DNA of 64,000 nucleotides from Alkalicoccus halolimnae (GTDB taxonomy: Bacteria; Bacillota; Bacilli; Bacillales; Salisediminibacteriaceae): the NCBI RefSeq assembly GCF_008014775.2, contig NZ_CP144914.1:3038001-3102000 (forward strand). The letters run 5' to 3'. Position 1 is the stretch's first letter. Each line of letters begins with the position of its first letter. Shown here piece after piece: positions 44,985 to 54,688 of the stretch. The position numbers were made by a program, and so were the translations under genes. Below the pieces are notes generated by a model. The model was not told where the DNA came from. It worked only from the letters and a program-made list of their open reading frames with translations, and did not search any database.

Positions 44985-45285
44985 GTTTGAAGATCCTCCC
45001 TTTCTTTATCTACTCATAAGAATACACTTTATAAAAAAAAACGACAAGATTCGATGTATTATTCTTTCAACTCGCACCTGCATCTATATACCTGAAAACA
45101 AGGACTTATCTTTCGATGATATAGATAATAACCTGTGATATTTTCATGTTATTACCTTCTTTATAGTGAATTTACCTATTATTAGCAATCTTTATTTTAT
45201 TATAAGTCCTTCAAAAGAATTATTCGACAAAAAATATCTTTTTTTTAGGAAAGTTTTTTCAATATGATGAACAAATCAGGTGAAC
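44985..45285. other. AT-rich gap between the regulator and comFC
   Basis: About 300 bases, with the promoter region of the regulator gene. An imperfect dyad AATAACCTGTGATATTTTCATGTTATT at about 45127-45153 could be an operator. No terminator of comFC and no gene are evident. Confidence 0.4.
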
Positions 45286-45969
45286 TCAGGAATTTTTTAA
45301 AAGTGCCCGGGCTGCCGTTACTCCTTTCACTGACGATGCGCCGTCTTGTATCAGCGCTTCAGAAGCAGCATGAAGCGTGGCTCCGGTTGTATAAATATCA
45401 TCTATAAGCAGAATTCGTTTTCCTTTTATCTGCTTAGAATCACTGCAGGAAAATATATGTTCTGTATTTAACCTCCGCCCCGCAGCCGAAGATTTACTCT
45501 GTTTGGAAGGAGGGCTGGTTCTTTCAAGAAGCGGGGCCGGCGTGAAATGCTCTGCCAGAAGTTCCGCCTGGTTAAATCCCCGGACACGGAGCCGCTCTTT
45601 TGTAAGAGGGATGCAGGCTGCTAAATCCCATTTTTGGAAATTACTGACTGCAAGAAGATAGAGCTCTCTTGAAAAAACTTCTGCAAGCTTCGCATCTCCT
45701 CGATATTTGAAAGCCGTTAAAACATCTTTCACAAATGGATTATAGGGATAAAGAGAACGCTGGGTGAATTCCGAAGATCCACTTCGCTGTCGGCAGTCGC
45801 TGCAAAAGTCGACTCCAGGATGCCCGCAGACTCGACAGCCTTTATTATCCAGAGGCTTTAACTGGGAAGTACAAATCGTGCAAAGTGGGATCGGCCGTGC
45901 GTAAAAAACGTTAAGCCAGTCAGCTTCCTGACGCCAGGACTGTTGACAGATCAGGCAGCAGCTCCTCAT
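45286..45969 (-). CDS. comFC: Competence protein ComFC (phosphoribosyltransferase fold)
   Basis: Needed for uptake of transforming DNA; interacts with the ComFA helicase. The 227 residues start with a zinc-finger region with Cys pairs (CCLIC, CTIC, CRVCGHPG, CSDC), followed by a PRPP-binding-type loop RILLIDDIYTTGATL near 183 and RVRGFNQAELLA. Its ATG overlaps the comFA stop by 4 bases, so translation is coupled. B. subtilis comFB, which lies between comFA and comFC, is absent. This gene itself looks intact. Confidence 0.94.
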   Translation of the reverse strand: MRSCCLICQQSWRQEADWLNVFYARPIPLCTICTSQLKPLDNKGCRVCGHPGVDFCSDCRQRSGSSEFTQRSLYPYNPFVKDVLTAFKYRGDAKLAEVFSRELYLLAVSNFQKWDLAACIPLTKERLRVRGFNQAELLAEHFTPAPLLERTSPPSKQSKSSAAGRRLNTEHIFSCSDSKQIKGKRILLIDDIYTTGATLHAASEALIQDGASSVKGVTAARALLKNS

Positions 45970-47375
45970 GAGAATCCCCCTCGATTCAGCCTGCAGATCG
46001 TCCGAATCGAACGTTTCATTGCCCTCGTTTTTCCGAAGTGAAAAAAGATGACTTCTCCATTCGGAAAAGCGCTGCTTCTCCCGGCTCTTCCTGCAATTTG
46101 AATAAGAGCTGTTTCTGTAAATACAGGGGCTTCCGCTCCGAGGACAGCTGCCTGTACGTCTTCAATCGTTATTCCCCTCTCCAGTATCGTTGTCGTAATT
46201 AATACGTCCAGTTTTTTATGACGGAACGCTTTTACCAGGTCTGATCTATTTTCTTCTCCTGCATGCACAGATGCTGCTCTAATCCGGCTGCTGAATTTAT
46301 TGATACCTTTTTCAACATCCGGAAGCATGGACACTTCCGGAACGAATAATAGAACCTGCTTCTGCATGTTCCGCTCCAAAAATGTTTTTAATGGCGCTGG
46401 AAGATGCCCTTTATGAAGATTTTTTTTCCAATTACCGGCCCAGACCGTTTTAGGAACAGGGAGGTCGTACCCGTGATACCTTCTGGATACGATGGCTGCT
46501 TCCAAGGTTTTGCGCTTCACTTGTTTTCTCTGCTTTTCCGATGGAGTAGCAGTTACCTGGACGGTAAGTGCCTTTTTCGTCCGCGCCTGTTCCGCCGCAA
46601 ACTGCAGGCGGAGGTCCATTGTAAATGGGAAAGCATCCACCTCATCAATAATTAACAGGTCAAAAGCCTGATGAAACCGAAGCAGCTGATGAGTAGTGGC
46701 AATAAATATGTCTGCCTGACGGTATCTTTCTTCTGCCTTTTTCCCTCCGTAGAACCCTGCAACTGCAGCTTTCGGAAAGGCTGTAGTCAGCCTGGGTTCC
46801 AGTTCCTGCACGACATCCCGCCTAGGAGTACATATCATCACCGGTTTGTTCTGCATCAGGCAGGTACTTATAAGCGGAAAAAGCATTTCCGTTTTACCAG
46901 CTCCGCATACAGCCCACAAAAGTATATTCTTTTGTTGTCCTTTTTCAAATGCATCGACAAGCTTATTCGCAGCCTGCTCCTGCATTACTGATAATTTCCC
47001 GTTCCATGAAATATCCGCAGACTCTGCACATACGGCAGGATGGTCCCCGTTAAACAATTAGAAACGGCTGCATCCCATGACACGTCCCATAATCAGACAG
47101 GAGCGGCAGTAAGCACACTTTTTTCCGCAGCGTCCACAGATTTTCACTTCTCCGAAAAGACCGCTGTCCAAATTTCCACAGCGGGTACAGAGCCATGTCC
47201 GGCCTGATTTTGTCAAAGCAGATTCAGAAACGATAAAACCGTCATTCTCCAGGTCGGTAAGCGCTTCCAATAGTTTTTGAAACTCTTTTTCCGGTTCATT
47301 TTCGAATAGTTCATCAATCAGCAGTCTACGGTACACTAATTTGTTCAAAATATTTTCGCGGTAAGTACTGTTCAA
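45966..47375 (-). pseudogene. comFA: ComFA DNA-uptake helicase, split by an in-frame stop codon
   Basis: ATP-dependent DNA translocase for transformation. The 5' part (47375-47058, start TTG with GAGGAGG 7 bases upstream) encodes 105 residues with the Cys4 zinc module (CTRCGN, CGRCGKKCAYC, RSCLIMGRVMG). A TAA at 47060-47058 follows. The same frame then continues for 363 codons without any shift: WAVCGAGKTEMLFP (Walker A), IIDEVDAFPF, TATPSEK, TTTILERGITI and QIAGRAGRS are all intact. Total length (about 469 codons) equals a normal ComFA. The stop lies in the linker between zinc finger and helicase. It could be a nonsense mutation, a sequencing error, or two polypeptides restarted at TTG 47057, although no good ribosome binding site precedes that codon. 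Confidence 0.85.
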
Positions 47376-47593
47376 GCTGTTTCCTCCTCTATTTAATATA
47401 GAGGGTTCATATATAAGGATATTTTCAACTGAAAAAAGAAGGGGAGGTAACCGGATGCTCATTGGAACCCTTCACAGCCGGCTTTTATGTATTCACCTTT
47501 TCTTTATAGTATTTCATCTCTCCAAAGTGAAAAACGCTCCGGAGAAAAAGCGTCCGCCTGTAAGTAAAAGAATGCGGAGCAGCTTTCATTTTA

Positions 47594-48448
47594 TCAACTC
47601 ACACTCATATCCATCCAGCCGATCCCCAGACTGCCTTCTCCAATATGGGTACCGATCACGGGGCCGAAGTGACTGATATAAACGGTTGATTCCGGGTATT
47701 CGAGACGGATTTCTTCGGCAAGCTGCTCTGCTTTTTCCTGCCTGTTCGCATGAATAACTGCAATATGAAGAGGCAGTCCGTGCCTGGCTTCTTCATGGAG
47801 AAGCGCTTTTATTTTAGCAAGAGCTTTCTTTTCTGTTCTGACTTTTTCATAGGGCACTATTTTTTTATTTTCAAAATGAAGAACCGGCTTCACCTTAAGC
47901 ATGCTTCCTATAAAGAGCTGGGCCCCATTCAGACGCCCCCCCCTGTGAAGATGACTTAAGTCGTCCGCCATAAAGTAGGCTTTCGTCCGGCTCCTTAAAG
48001 CTTCCAGACGTTTCAGAATATCTGCGGAAGAAGCGTTTTCGCCTGCCAATTTGGCAGCTTCCAATGCATAGAAACCTTGAACCATACAGCTTATTTCCGT
48101 ATCGAAAACGTGAACCGGCAGTCCATCAAACATCGATCCTGCTGCTACTGCAGTCTGGTAAGTGCCACTAATACCGCTTGAAAGGGTGACGACGATTATT
48201 TCATCGTGGTCTGCTGCCAGTTCCCGGAAGGTTTCTTCAAATAATCCGATACTCGGCTGGGAAGTTGTGGGGAGCTTATCTGTATTCTTCATTTTATAAT
48301 AGAAGTCCTCTCCTGTAATATCCCACTCCTCACGGTATACTTCTTCTCCGAAAATGACATTCAGCGGAACCATCGTAATATTATTTTTTTCGCGTATTTC
48401 TTCCGGTATGTAGGCGGTACTGTCAGTAACAATTGCTATTTTACTCAT
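47594..48448 (-). CDS. degV: DegV family fatty-acid-binding protein
   Basis: Binds fatty acids and presents them to a fatty-acid kinase in Firmicutes (FakB-type family). The 284 residues contain VTDSTAYIPEE near 8-18, the TSQPS loop near 61-65, TLSSGISGTYQTA near 90-102 and a C-terminal HFGPVIGTHIGEGSLGI. AAAAGGAG precedes the ATG. Lies between comFA and degU as in B. subtilis (yviA). Which lipid it carries is not evident. Confidence 0.93.
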   Translation of the reverse strand: MSKIAIVTDSTAYIPEEIREKNNITMVPLNVIFGEEVYREEWDITGEDFYYKMKNTDKLPTTSQPSIGLFEETFRELAADHDEIIVVTLSSGISGTYQTAVAAGSMFDGLPVHVFDTEISCMVQGFYALEAAKLAGENASSADILKRLEALRSRTKAYFMADDLSHLHRGGRLNGAQLFIGSMLKVKPVLHFENKKIVPYEKVRTEKKALAKIKALLHEEARHGLPLHIAVIHANRQEKAEQLAEEIRLEYPESTVYISHFGPVIGTHIGEGSLGIGWMDMSVS

Positions 48449-48636
48449 GATCGCTCTCCTTTTGATGCTGAATATCCGATCTCTCTTTCGTCTATAGTAT
48501 CAATCAGACTCCCGGGTGTCTATCCTTTCCATAATAATCGTTTGAAAATAATGGATATTATACGGTGAAAATGGAGAAATTCTGAAGGGGAAAATCTTTA
48601 TTAAGGCTTTCCTTACATTAGATATAATTAAAAAAA

Positions 48637-48790
48637 GCTGCTTTGAAAATAGAACATCTGCTGTGTGATGAATACCATTTTAGTTTCCGCTTCTGTAAAC
48701 AGCCCCTTTCGTTTTCATGGGCCCGCCGGGAAGCACCCTCATGGAAAAGAAGACGTACGTTCATCGCTTATATGCTTTTTTTCAAGGCCG
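48637..48790. repeat. Short complete copy of repeat family B/D
   Basis: About 154 bp with inverted ends GCTGCTTTGAAAATA and TTTTTTTCAAGGCCGGC. The interior has TTTCCGCTTCTGTAA and CCTTTCGTTTTCATGGGC as at 33390-33425, then a reduced core (GGGCCCGCCGGGAAGCACCC) and the ACGTACGTTCATCGCTTATA module. Sits between degV and the degU terminator. Confidence 0.7.
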
Positions 48791-48792
48791 GC

Positions 48793-48833
48793 CAAAAAAA
48801 CGCACCTTTGAATTAATAAAGGTGCGCCTCCCG
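48793..48833 (-). terminator. Rho-independent terminator of degSU
   Basis: Minus strand GGCGCACCTTT / AAAGGTGCGTTTTTTTGG, a 10-bp stem with an AT loop and strong U-run, about 9 bases after degU. Confidence 0.9.
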
Positions 48834-48841
48834 CTTCTAAA

Positions 48842-49534
48842 TCAATTTACTTTTACCCAGCCGTTTTTAATAGCATCTACGACAGCCTGAGTCCGGTCAT
48901 TCATCCCCATCTTCTGGAGAATGTTACTGACATGGTTTTTAACCGTTTTTTCACTTATATACAACGCTTCCCCAATAGAACGGTTGCTTTTTCCATCGGT
49001 CATAAGCTGGAGGACTTCGCATTCCCTGCGTGTAAGCAGGTGAAGCGGCCGGCGGTATTCCACTTCGCGGAACCCGACTTCTGTCTCTCCTCCGCCGTCC
49101 GTAGCCAGACGCCGGTACTCTTTAATCAAATTATAGGTCACTTTAGGATGCACATAAGCACCCCCCTGTCCGACTACTTTCACCGCTTCGATGAGAGCTT
49201 CCGTATCCATTTCTTTAAGCAGGTATCCTGCAGCACCGGTTTTCAGCACCTGCGTTACATAGGTTTCGTCGTCGTGAATAGAGAGGATCAGCACTTTCAC
49301 GTTAGGGAAAGTTTCTACAAGGGATTTCGTCGCTTCCACGCCGCTTACATCGGGCATATTTACGTCCATTAAAACGACATCCGGCTGATTCTGGCGCACA
49401 AGATCGATTACCTCTCTTCCATCATTGCCTTCTGCAACGACTTCGAGATCATCTTCCATAGATAAGATACGCTTTACTCCTTCACGAAACAGCTGGTGGT
49501 CATCTATTAAAACAATTCGCAGTTTATTTTCCAT
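48842..49534 (-). CDS. degU: Response regulator DegU
   Basis: Controls exoenzymes, biofilm, motility and competence genes, switched by DegS. The ATG at 49534 has AGGAGG 8 bases upstream, giving 230 residues; an upstream extension overlaps degS. The receiver has IDDHQ near 10 and the phospho-Asp in [11 protein letters not shown] near 56, with the lysine in LLKEMD. The LuxR HTH (about 163-228) includes [20 protein letters not shown] and [15 protein letters not shown]. One base separates it from the degS stop. All functional residues are present, in contrast to the paralogue at 44286. Confidence 0.96.
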   Translation of the reverse strand: MENKLRIVLIDDHQLFREGVKRILSMEDDLEVVAEGNDGREVIDLVRQNQPDVVLMDVNMPDVSGVEATKSLVETFPNVKVLILSIHDDETYVTQVLKTGAAGYLLKEMDTEALIEAVKVVGQGGAYVHPKVTYNLIKEYRRLATDGGGETEVGFREVEYRRPLHLLTRRECEVLQLMTDGKSNRSIGEALYISEKTVKNHVSNILQKMGMNDRTQAVVDAIKNGWVKVN

Positions 49535-49535
49535 T

Positions 49536-50555
49536 TTATCTTCCTCCTGAATAGTTTTCTGACTCGCTTGTAACAGGGATGGCAGCAGTAATAGTCGTTC
49601 CTTCTTCTTGCCCGGAATCAATCGTTACCTGCCCCCCCAGCAGCTGAATTCGTTCTTTCATCCCTTCAAGACCAAAAGAGTCTTCTCTTTGAGCGGCCGT
49701 TGAAAATCCTCCGCCGTCATCTGTCACAGTAAGAAAAAGATTATTTGGCTGTATTTCTGCCTTAACAGAAATAGTTCCCGCACCGGCATGTTTTACCGCA
49801 TTCTGCACCGCCTCCTGAACAAACCGGTATGCAGCCGCTTCAAGAGCCGGATAGCGGAAGGGCACTTCCCCTGCTGTTTTCACTCTAATCCGAACCCCGC
49901 TTCGATTCTGCATCGTTTCTGCATACTTTGCGAGAGCTTGAATGAGTCCGCTTTGGTGCAGTTCCGGGGCACGGAGATCGAAAATGATCCGGCGGGTCTC
50001 CAGAAGAGACTCTTTAATCGTTTTTTTGAGAGTTTCTGTTTCTTTCCCGAGTTGATCCACAGAACCTTTAGCAGCCGTTCTTGCAAGTATTTCTGCATGC
50101 ATCGCAGCATTTGCCATAAGCTGTGCCGGGCCATCGTGGATATCTCTCGCCAGCCTTTTCTGGGCGGTTTCATGAAGCCTTAGGACATGAAGTCCCGAAG
50201 ATATCTGAGGATCACTGGTTCGTGGAACGTCCTCCTTCAAATAATGTGCTGCAGTATGAAGCTGCTGCAGAAGTCCCTCTGACTGCTGGATAACATCCTC
50301 CAGTTCTTTTAGTTGTTCTTCAATCTGCAGAAACCGCTTTTCCCAGATTTTTTCACGATCTTCTGAAGGAAATTTTCGTGCTGATTCTCCGATATTCGGA
50401 TTTTCCATGCTTATTTTAAGCTGATACAATTCTGTTTGCAGACGGCACTGTTCGTTCCGGGCGTTTTCGCCTGCTTCAAAAAGCTTTTCGCGCCCTTCAC
50501 TCATTGCCTGATCTACACTGCCTAAAATATTTTCAATAATAGGTAGCGCCGCCAT
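49536..50555 (-). CDS. degS: Sensor histidine kinase DegS
   Basis: Cytoplasmic histidine kinase that phosphorylates DegU. Start ATG 50555 (AAGGG upstream), 339 residues, a little shorter than the 385 of B. subtilis DegS. The N-terminal half is coiled-coil sensory sequence. The phospho-His motif is [16 protein letters not shown] near 150. The ATPase N and G boxes are [12 protein letters not shown] and DDGGGF, with [10 protein letters not shown] near 310. No membrane segments, consistent with a cytosolic kinase. First gene of degS-degU. Confidence 0.95.
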   Translation of the reverse strand: MAALPIIENILGSVDQAMSEGREKLFEAGENARNEQCRLQTELYQLKISMENPNIGESARKFPSEDREKIWEKRFLQIEEQLKELEDVIQQSEGLLQQLHTAAHYLKEDVPRTSDPQISSGLHVLRLHETAQKRLARDIHDGPAQLMANAAMHAEILARTAAKGSVDQLGKETETLKKTIKESLLETRRIIFDLRAPELHQSGLIQALAKYAETMQNRSGVRIRVKTAGEVPFRYPALEAAAYRFVQEAVQNAVKHAGAGTISVKAEIQPNNLFLTVTDDGGGFSTAAQREDSFGLEGMKERIQLLGGQVTIDSGQEEGTTITAAIPVTSESENYSGGR

Positions 50556-50947
50556 GTTAACCCTTCTTTCTTTGATATACAGCCTGACCATTAAGAGTGC
50601 TATACTGAAAATATAGTTCCCGGTTTCCTTTATCGATATTCAATAGATCTTTTGTCAGGCAGCGCACCGAAACTAGGTCTGCCGCCCCCGTATTGTTCAG
50701 TTTATTTGTTGAAAATCTTAAAGTTAAAATGAGTATATGAAGCGTTCTACCCACACTATTTTAGCATAATTGGCAGGGCAAAGCATACGTATACCTGTTC
50801 TGGTCAGTCTTCCTGACAGTGCCTTATTACCCATCATACCCTATATGGACAGTAATTTATCTTGATTACACAACTTTTCGATATTTTTTTAGAATCAGAC
50901 TTAAGAGCTAGTAATTTATTATATTCATTCCAATAAAGGAGTTTCCC
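50556..50947. other. Divergent promoter region degS/yvyE
   Basis: About 390 bases without a gene. It should hold the degSU and yvyE promoters. Several AT-rich candidates exist, but none fits the sigma-A consensus well enough to call. No repeat core is present. Confidence 0.4.
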
Positions 50948-51604
50948 ATGCTGAGTACTTACTTTACCGTCAAACCGTACGGCGAATCAGAAATAATAAT
51001 TCAAAAGTCACGATTTCTCGTTTATGTAAAACGCGTTACTTCCGAAGAAGAAGCCCGTACCTTTATTGCCGAAATTAAAAATAACCATCTTGATGCTTCC
51101 CACAACTGCTCCGCTTATATGATCGGGGAACATGATTTGATTCAAAAAGCCAATGACGATGGCGAGCCATCCGGTACTGCCGGAGTTCCTATGCTCGAAG
51201 TTTTAAAACAACGGAAATTGAAGGACACCTGCATCGTAGTAACCCGATATTTCGGAGGGATCAAACTTGGCGGGGGCGGTTTAATACGCGCTTACGGCTC
51301 CGCTGCAAGTGCCGGTATTCAAGCAGCAGGAGTAGTAGAACGGCGCCTCACCTCTCTCTGCTCAGCCATTTTTGACTATTCACATCTTGGGAAGATTGAA
51401 AATGAAGTGCGTTCTTCACCCTATAAGCTTTACAATATATCCTACGAAGAAAAGGTAACGGTCACCTGTTACGTAGAGGCAGGATTTGAAGAGAATTTTG
51501 AACAATGGATGCAGAACTTAACGAACGGACAGGCAAAACTTACGCGGGACGGAACCGCTTATTTAGAAACAGACATAAAATCTTCAGGTAGTGAACGGTT
51601 TTAG
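50948..51604 (+). CDS. yvyE: YigZ/YvyE family protein (UPF0029, IMPACT-like)
   Basis: Conserved 218-residue protein of the YigZ/IMPACT family, whose exact role is unclear (links to translation control and proteolysis have been suggested). The N-terminal UPF0029 domain shows DASHNCSAYMIG near 52, NDDGEPSGTAGVPML near 72 and VTRYFGGIKLGGGGLIRAY near 97. A C-terminal DUF1949 domain follows. AAAGGAG precedes the ATG. Divergent from degSU, as in B. subtilis. Confidence 0.93.
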   Translation: MLSTYFTVKPYGESEIIIQKSRFLVYVKRVTSEEEARTFIAEIKNNHLDASHNCSAYMIGEHDLIQKANDDGEPSGTAGVPMLEVLKQRKLKDTCIVVTRYFGGIKLGGGGLIRAYGSAASAGIQAAGVVERRLTSLCSAIFDYSHLGKIENEVRSSPYKLYNISYEEKVTVTCYVEAGFEENFEQWMQNLTNGQAKLTRDGTAYLETDIKSSGSERF

Positions 51605-51635
51605 CATTTCCGAAATAACTGAACTGGTCTGTATA

Positions 51636-51671
51636 AAACGACCCTTTTTCATTACGCAGGTCGTTTCTAAA
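51636..51671 (+). terminator. Possible terminator of yvyE
   Basis: AAACGACC / GGTCGTTT, an 8-bp stem with a 15-base loop and only a short U-run (TTTCT). About 30 bases after the stop. Confidence 0.45.
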
Positions 51672-51761
51672 AGTGAACACGGTCGAATACCACCTGCAGG
51701 GTGACTGTCATTCATAAAAAGCTTTTTAGTTGAATGAACTTCACATGTATTTATAGGGGGA

Positions 51762-51885
51762 ACATGCCCGAACATGGTGAAAAATGTTCACTTCAGACGA
51801 AATTCCACGGGATAGGAGCCGACGACTTTCGTTTCAATCATCCGTCTTTATATACGAATAGTTACATTTGAAAACGTAAAATATT
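51762..51885. repeat. Family C repeat, inverted and truncated
   Basis: On the minus strand ATTCGTATATAAAGACGGAT, GATTGAAACGAAAG, CGTCTGAAGTGAACATT and CACCATGTTCGGG follow the order of the 33674 element. The core is degraded. It abuts repeat A3. Confidence 0.65.
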
Positions 51886-51895
51886 CACTAAAGAA

Positions 51896-52288
51896 GTTTT
51901 GGATACAAAGTGATATTTTCTGTATAAGCAGACAGTTGGCTGCTTCCGCTTTCCGGAGGGAACTCTCTCAGCTGACCTGCCTTTCATAAAACAAAGAATC
52001 ATTTTTCCGGATTCACTTTCTACAACTCCAGCATTTGAACAAAAAGAAAGACTTTGCTGCGAAAACAATCGGACTACAGGTTTCTCCTATTAAAAAAGGT
52101 GATTTTCTCTGCAGTGTCCGGCGGGGACGCCAGTGGGTTGGAAGCGCAGTCTGAAGATCCTTTCCAATGCAGTCCGGCATTAGAAATAGCTGAAGACAAG
52201 CCCCACGGCAGGCTTCCGCCGGTAAGCGGAGGAGAAAATACAAGGAATAGATTGCATATACTTCTTTCTTTACTTACTCAACACTCTG
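51896..52288. repeat. Intergenic repeat, family A, copy 3
   Basis: About 393 bp, close in sequence to 41616-42025 throughout (for example GCAGTGTCCGGCGGGGACGC and GAAGACAAGCCCCACGGCAG). The right end CAACACTCTGG adjoins the tagO terminator. The left end adjoins the family C remnant, and no second copy of the tagO terminator is found there. Lies between convergent yvyE and tagO. Confidence 0.82.
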
Positions 52289-52290
52289 GA

Positions 52291-52336
52291 ATACAAGAAA
52301 CCTCCGGAAACTTCGTTTTCCGGAGGTTTTTGTATT
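52291..52336 (-). terminator. Terminator of tagO
   Basis: AAATACAAAAACCTCCGG on the minus strand: stem AAACCTCCGGAAA / TTTCCGGAGGTTT with loop CGAAG, and U-rich flanks on both sides. About 25 bases beyond the tagO stop. Confidence 0.87.
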
Positions 52337-52357
52337 TATTCGTTATTTCCAGCGTCA

Positions 52358-53416
52358 TCAGGACGTCGTTTTCAATCCTTTTATGCGATTGATTATATTC
52401 AGCACCGGACGATAATCAGCATGAAGCAGGCCGGTTGCTTCCGCAAGAATTTCAATAGCAAACAGCAGCAGCAGACTAATCACCAGCGTCCCCCATAACG
52501 TCGACTGTGTAAGAAGTACCGCAGCAAGAGCGAAAAAAGCACTGATGCCGTATATCATTAACACTGAACTGCGGTGGGAATATCCAAGCCGGAGGAAACA
52601 GTGATGCATATGAAACTTATCAGCAGCCGCTAAAGGCTTTTTGTTTATGAATCGCCGGATGATGGCGAACATCGTATCCGTTATCGGTACTGCAAGAATA
52701 AAAATAGGGATGATAAGTGAAAAAAGAGTTACCGTTTTAAAGCCAAGCAGTGAAATAACGGCGATCATAAAACCTAAAAACAAAGCTCCTGTATCTCCCA
52801 TGAAAATTTTTGCAGGATAAAAATTATAAAACAGAAACCCTGCTGTACTCGCAAGCAGAACAGAACCTAGAGCAATAATAAATAAATTGTCATTTATAAT
52901 AGCAATGATCGTAATGGTCGTCAGTACGATGGCAGAAACTCCAGCAGCAAGACCATCAAGGCCGTCGATAAGATTAATAGCGTTAGTAATGCCGATAATC
53001 CATAAAAAAGTGAGCGGCAGACCAAAGATCCCAAGATACAGGATACCGTCAAAAGGCAGATTGATAAATTCAACGTAAATACCGCCCGACATAACGACAG
53101 CCGCAGCCATCGTCTGACCGAAAAGTTTCATTTTGGGTGAAAGTTCCCGCATGTCATCCAGAAAACCAGTAATGATAATGATCGTTCCCCCAATAATAAT
53201 AGGCCAAAAATATGGACTCACCGGCATCATGATAAGCATACCGATCATAAAGCTGATATAAATAGCCAGTCCACCGAGCCGGGGCATCATAATACTATGG
53301 ATTTTCCGCGGGTTAGGTAGATCGACTGCACCTACTTTTACTGCGAGAATTTTCACAAGCGGGGTAACGAGCAGGGCTGCAATAAAGCAGGCTGTTGAAA
53401 TATAGATATATGTCAT
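52358..53416 (-). CDS. tagO: Undecaprenyl-phosphate N-acetylglucosaminyl-1-phosphate transferase TagO
   Basis: First enzyme of wall teichoic acid or secondary wall polymer synthesis; moves GlcNAc-1-P from UDP-GlcNAc to undecaprenyl phosphate in the membrane. The 352 residues carry about ten hydrophobic helices. Conserved loops are LPNPRKIHSIMMPRLGG near 34, GFLDDMRELSPKMK near 84, NAINLIDGLDGLAAG near 146, FMGDTGALFLG near 205 and the HMHH motif near 270. It stands near yvyE-degSU as in B. subtilis, but without lytR/tagU between. A 213-base gap separates it from csaB. Confidence 0.95.
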   Translation of the reverse strand: MTYIYISTACFIAALLVTPLVKILAVKVGAVDLPNPRKIHSIMMPRLGGLAIYISFMIGMLIMMPVSPYFWPIIIGGTIIIITGFLDDMRELSPKMKLFGQTMAAAVVMSGGIYVEFINLPFDGILYLGIFGLPLTFLWIIGITNAINLIDGLDGLAAGVSAIVLTTITIIAIINDNLFIIALGSVLLASTAGFLFYNFYPAKIFMGDTGALFLGFMIAVISLLGFKTVTLFSLIIPIFILAVPITDTMFAIIRRFINKKPLAAADKFHMHHCFLRLGYSHRSSVLMIYGISAFFALAAVLLTQSTLWGTLVISLLLLFAIEILAEATGLLHADYRPVLNIINRIKGLKTTS

Positions 53417-53629
53417 ATGTAACCCCCTCCCCGCTGTGCAATCTTGAACAGTCCATATAAATTTTGTTTACCGTCTCTATATACGCCGAGTGTCATTTAA
53501 TAGGTGTGCTGCAAAAGCCTTATAAAAAACCTTTTTCCATTCTCTATAAGTTTCTTTTGCAGTTTACCCTTTCAATACAGTTTTATATAGTGTCTAAAGG
53601 TTTATATTGCTCTTTTCTACTTTGTAAAA

Positions 53630-54688
53630 TTATTTAAAAGCTTCCGCAGCTGCCCTGCGCAGTTCTTCTTTTGACCTCTGTACATAAGCATCCATCGTTT
53701 TCAAAAACTCATTTTTTGTCTGGAAAGTGTAATTTATTTTGTTGTATAGATCATTTGCTGTCCAGCTGCTGTCTTCTATATGACAGGCTGGTTCCTGCCC
53801 GCAGAGAAGCGCAAAAGCATCTATCTTAGGATCGTAGGAAACAGCTGCAAAAGGAACGCTGGAAACAGCTGCAAAAACTAGCGCGTGAAGCCTCATCCCA
53901 ATTAAAAATTTCGATTCAGCTATAACCTGCATCTTTTCTTCAAAAGATGCTTCATATTCGAATATAGCTGCTCCATCGTATTCTGATGCATCCATATAGG
54001 AAATAACCTGCGCTGCTGCTTTCGCATCTTCTTCTCCATGCATAGGCACAAGAATGATTTTTTCCCCTGCCTCCATCAGCATATCCAGCGTTTCCGCTAC
54101 TTTCTGCAAATGGTCTTTTCCATCTTTCCAGTCGCGGATGGAGACGCTTATATACGACGCTTCAGCAGAAGCTGTCGAATAGTCATTTTCCAGACTGAGA
54201 ACAGGGTCTGGAACGAGCGTAACCTTTTTTTTGACCCCTATTTCCCGGAGCAGTTTTCTCGAAGCTTCATCCCTGACAGAAATTTTATCTGCCTGTTTTA
54301 TCGATTTTGCCGTTAGAAAACGGCTTTTTTTCATAAGAAGCGGACCGATGCCCTGAGCAAAAACACTCACAGGCACCCTCATGACTTTAGCTGCCCAGAT
54401 CACCGCGCTGTAATAAACAACACTCCCAAGTCCTGTACTGTCCTGAAATAAACTTCCTCCACCGCTGATAAGACGATCTGCTCCGCGGAGAACAGCGAAC
54501 AGTTCTTTAACATTCCAGCGGTTGACCGCATTTACGCCAAACCGTTCTTCTGTCTGCTGCGGATTATTTGATAGAACAAAAATAGCTGTCTCTTTTTCTT
54601 CTTTTCGTATCAGCTCGATAATGGAACGGAGAATCGCTTCATCACCAGCATTGTCGAAGCCGTAATAGCCGGATAATACAATCTTCAT
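53630..54688 (-). CDS. csaB: Polysaccharide pyruvyl transferase CsaB
   Basis: Adds ketal-linked pyruvate to the secondary cell wall polymer; the pyruvylated sugar is the ligand of SLH domains. Start ATG 54688 (AAAGGAG upstream) gives 352 residues. Seen are LSGYYGFDNAGDEAILRSII at the N-terminus, ISGGGSLFQDSTG near 92 and IGMRLHALVFAA near 270, typical of the family. It overlaps the preceding membrane-protein gene by 4 bases (ATGA). An SLH-domain protein is encoded 6 kb away, so ligand synthesis and user lie in the same region. Confidence 0.94.
   Translation of the reverse strand: MKIVLSGYYGFDNAGDEAILRSIIELIRKEEKETAIFVLSNNPQQTEERFGVNAVNRWNVKELFAVLRGADRLISGGGSLFQDSTGLGSVVYYSAVIWAAKVMRVPVSVFAQGIGPLLMKKSRFLTAKSIKQADKISVRDEASRKLLREIGVKKKVTLVPDPVLSLENDYSTASAEASYISVSIRDWKDGKDHLQKVAETLDMLMEAGEKIILVPMHGEEDAKAAAQVISYMDASEYDGAAIFEYEASFEEKMQVIAESKFLIGMRLHALVFAAVSSVPFAAVSYDPKIDAFALLCGQEPACHIEDSSWTANDLYNKINYTFQTKNEFLKTMDAYVQRSKEELRRAAAEAFK

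Noticed and set aside
45286..47375. Missing comFB as evidence for a broken competence operon
   Set aside because: comFB is absent in many bacilli and is not needed for transformation in B. subtilis, so its absence says little.
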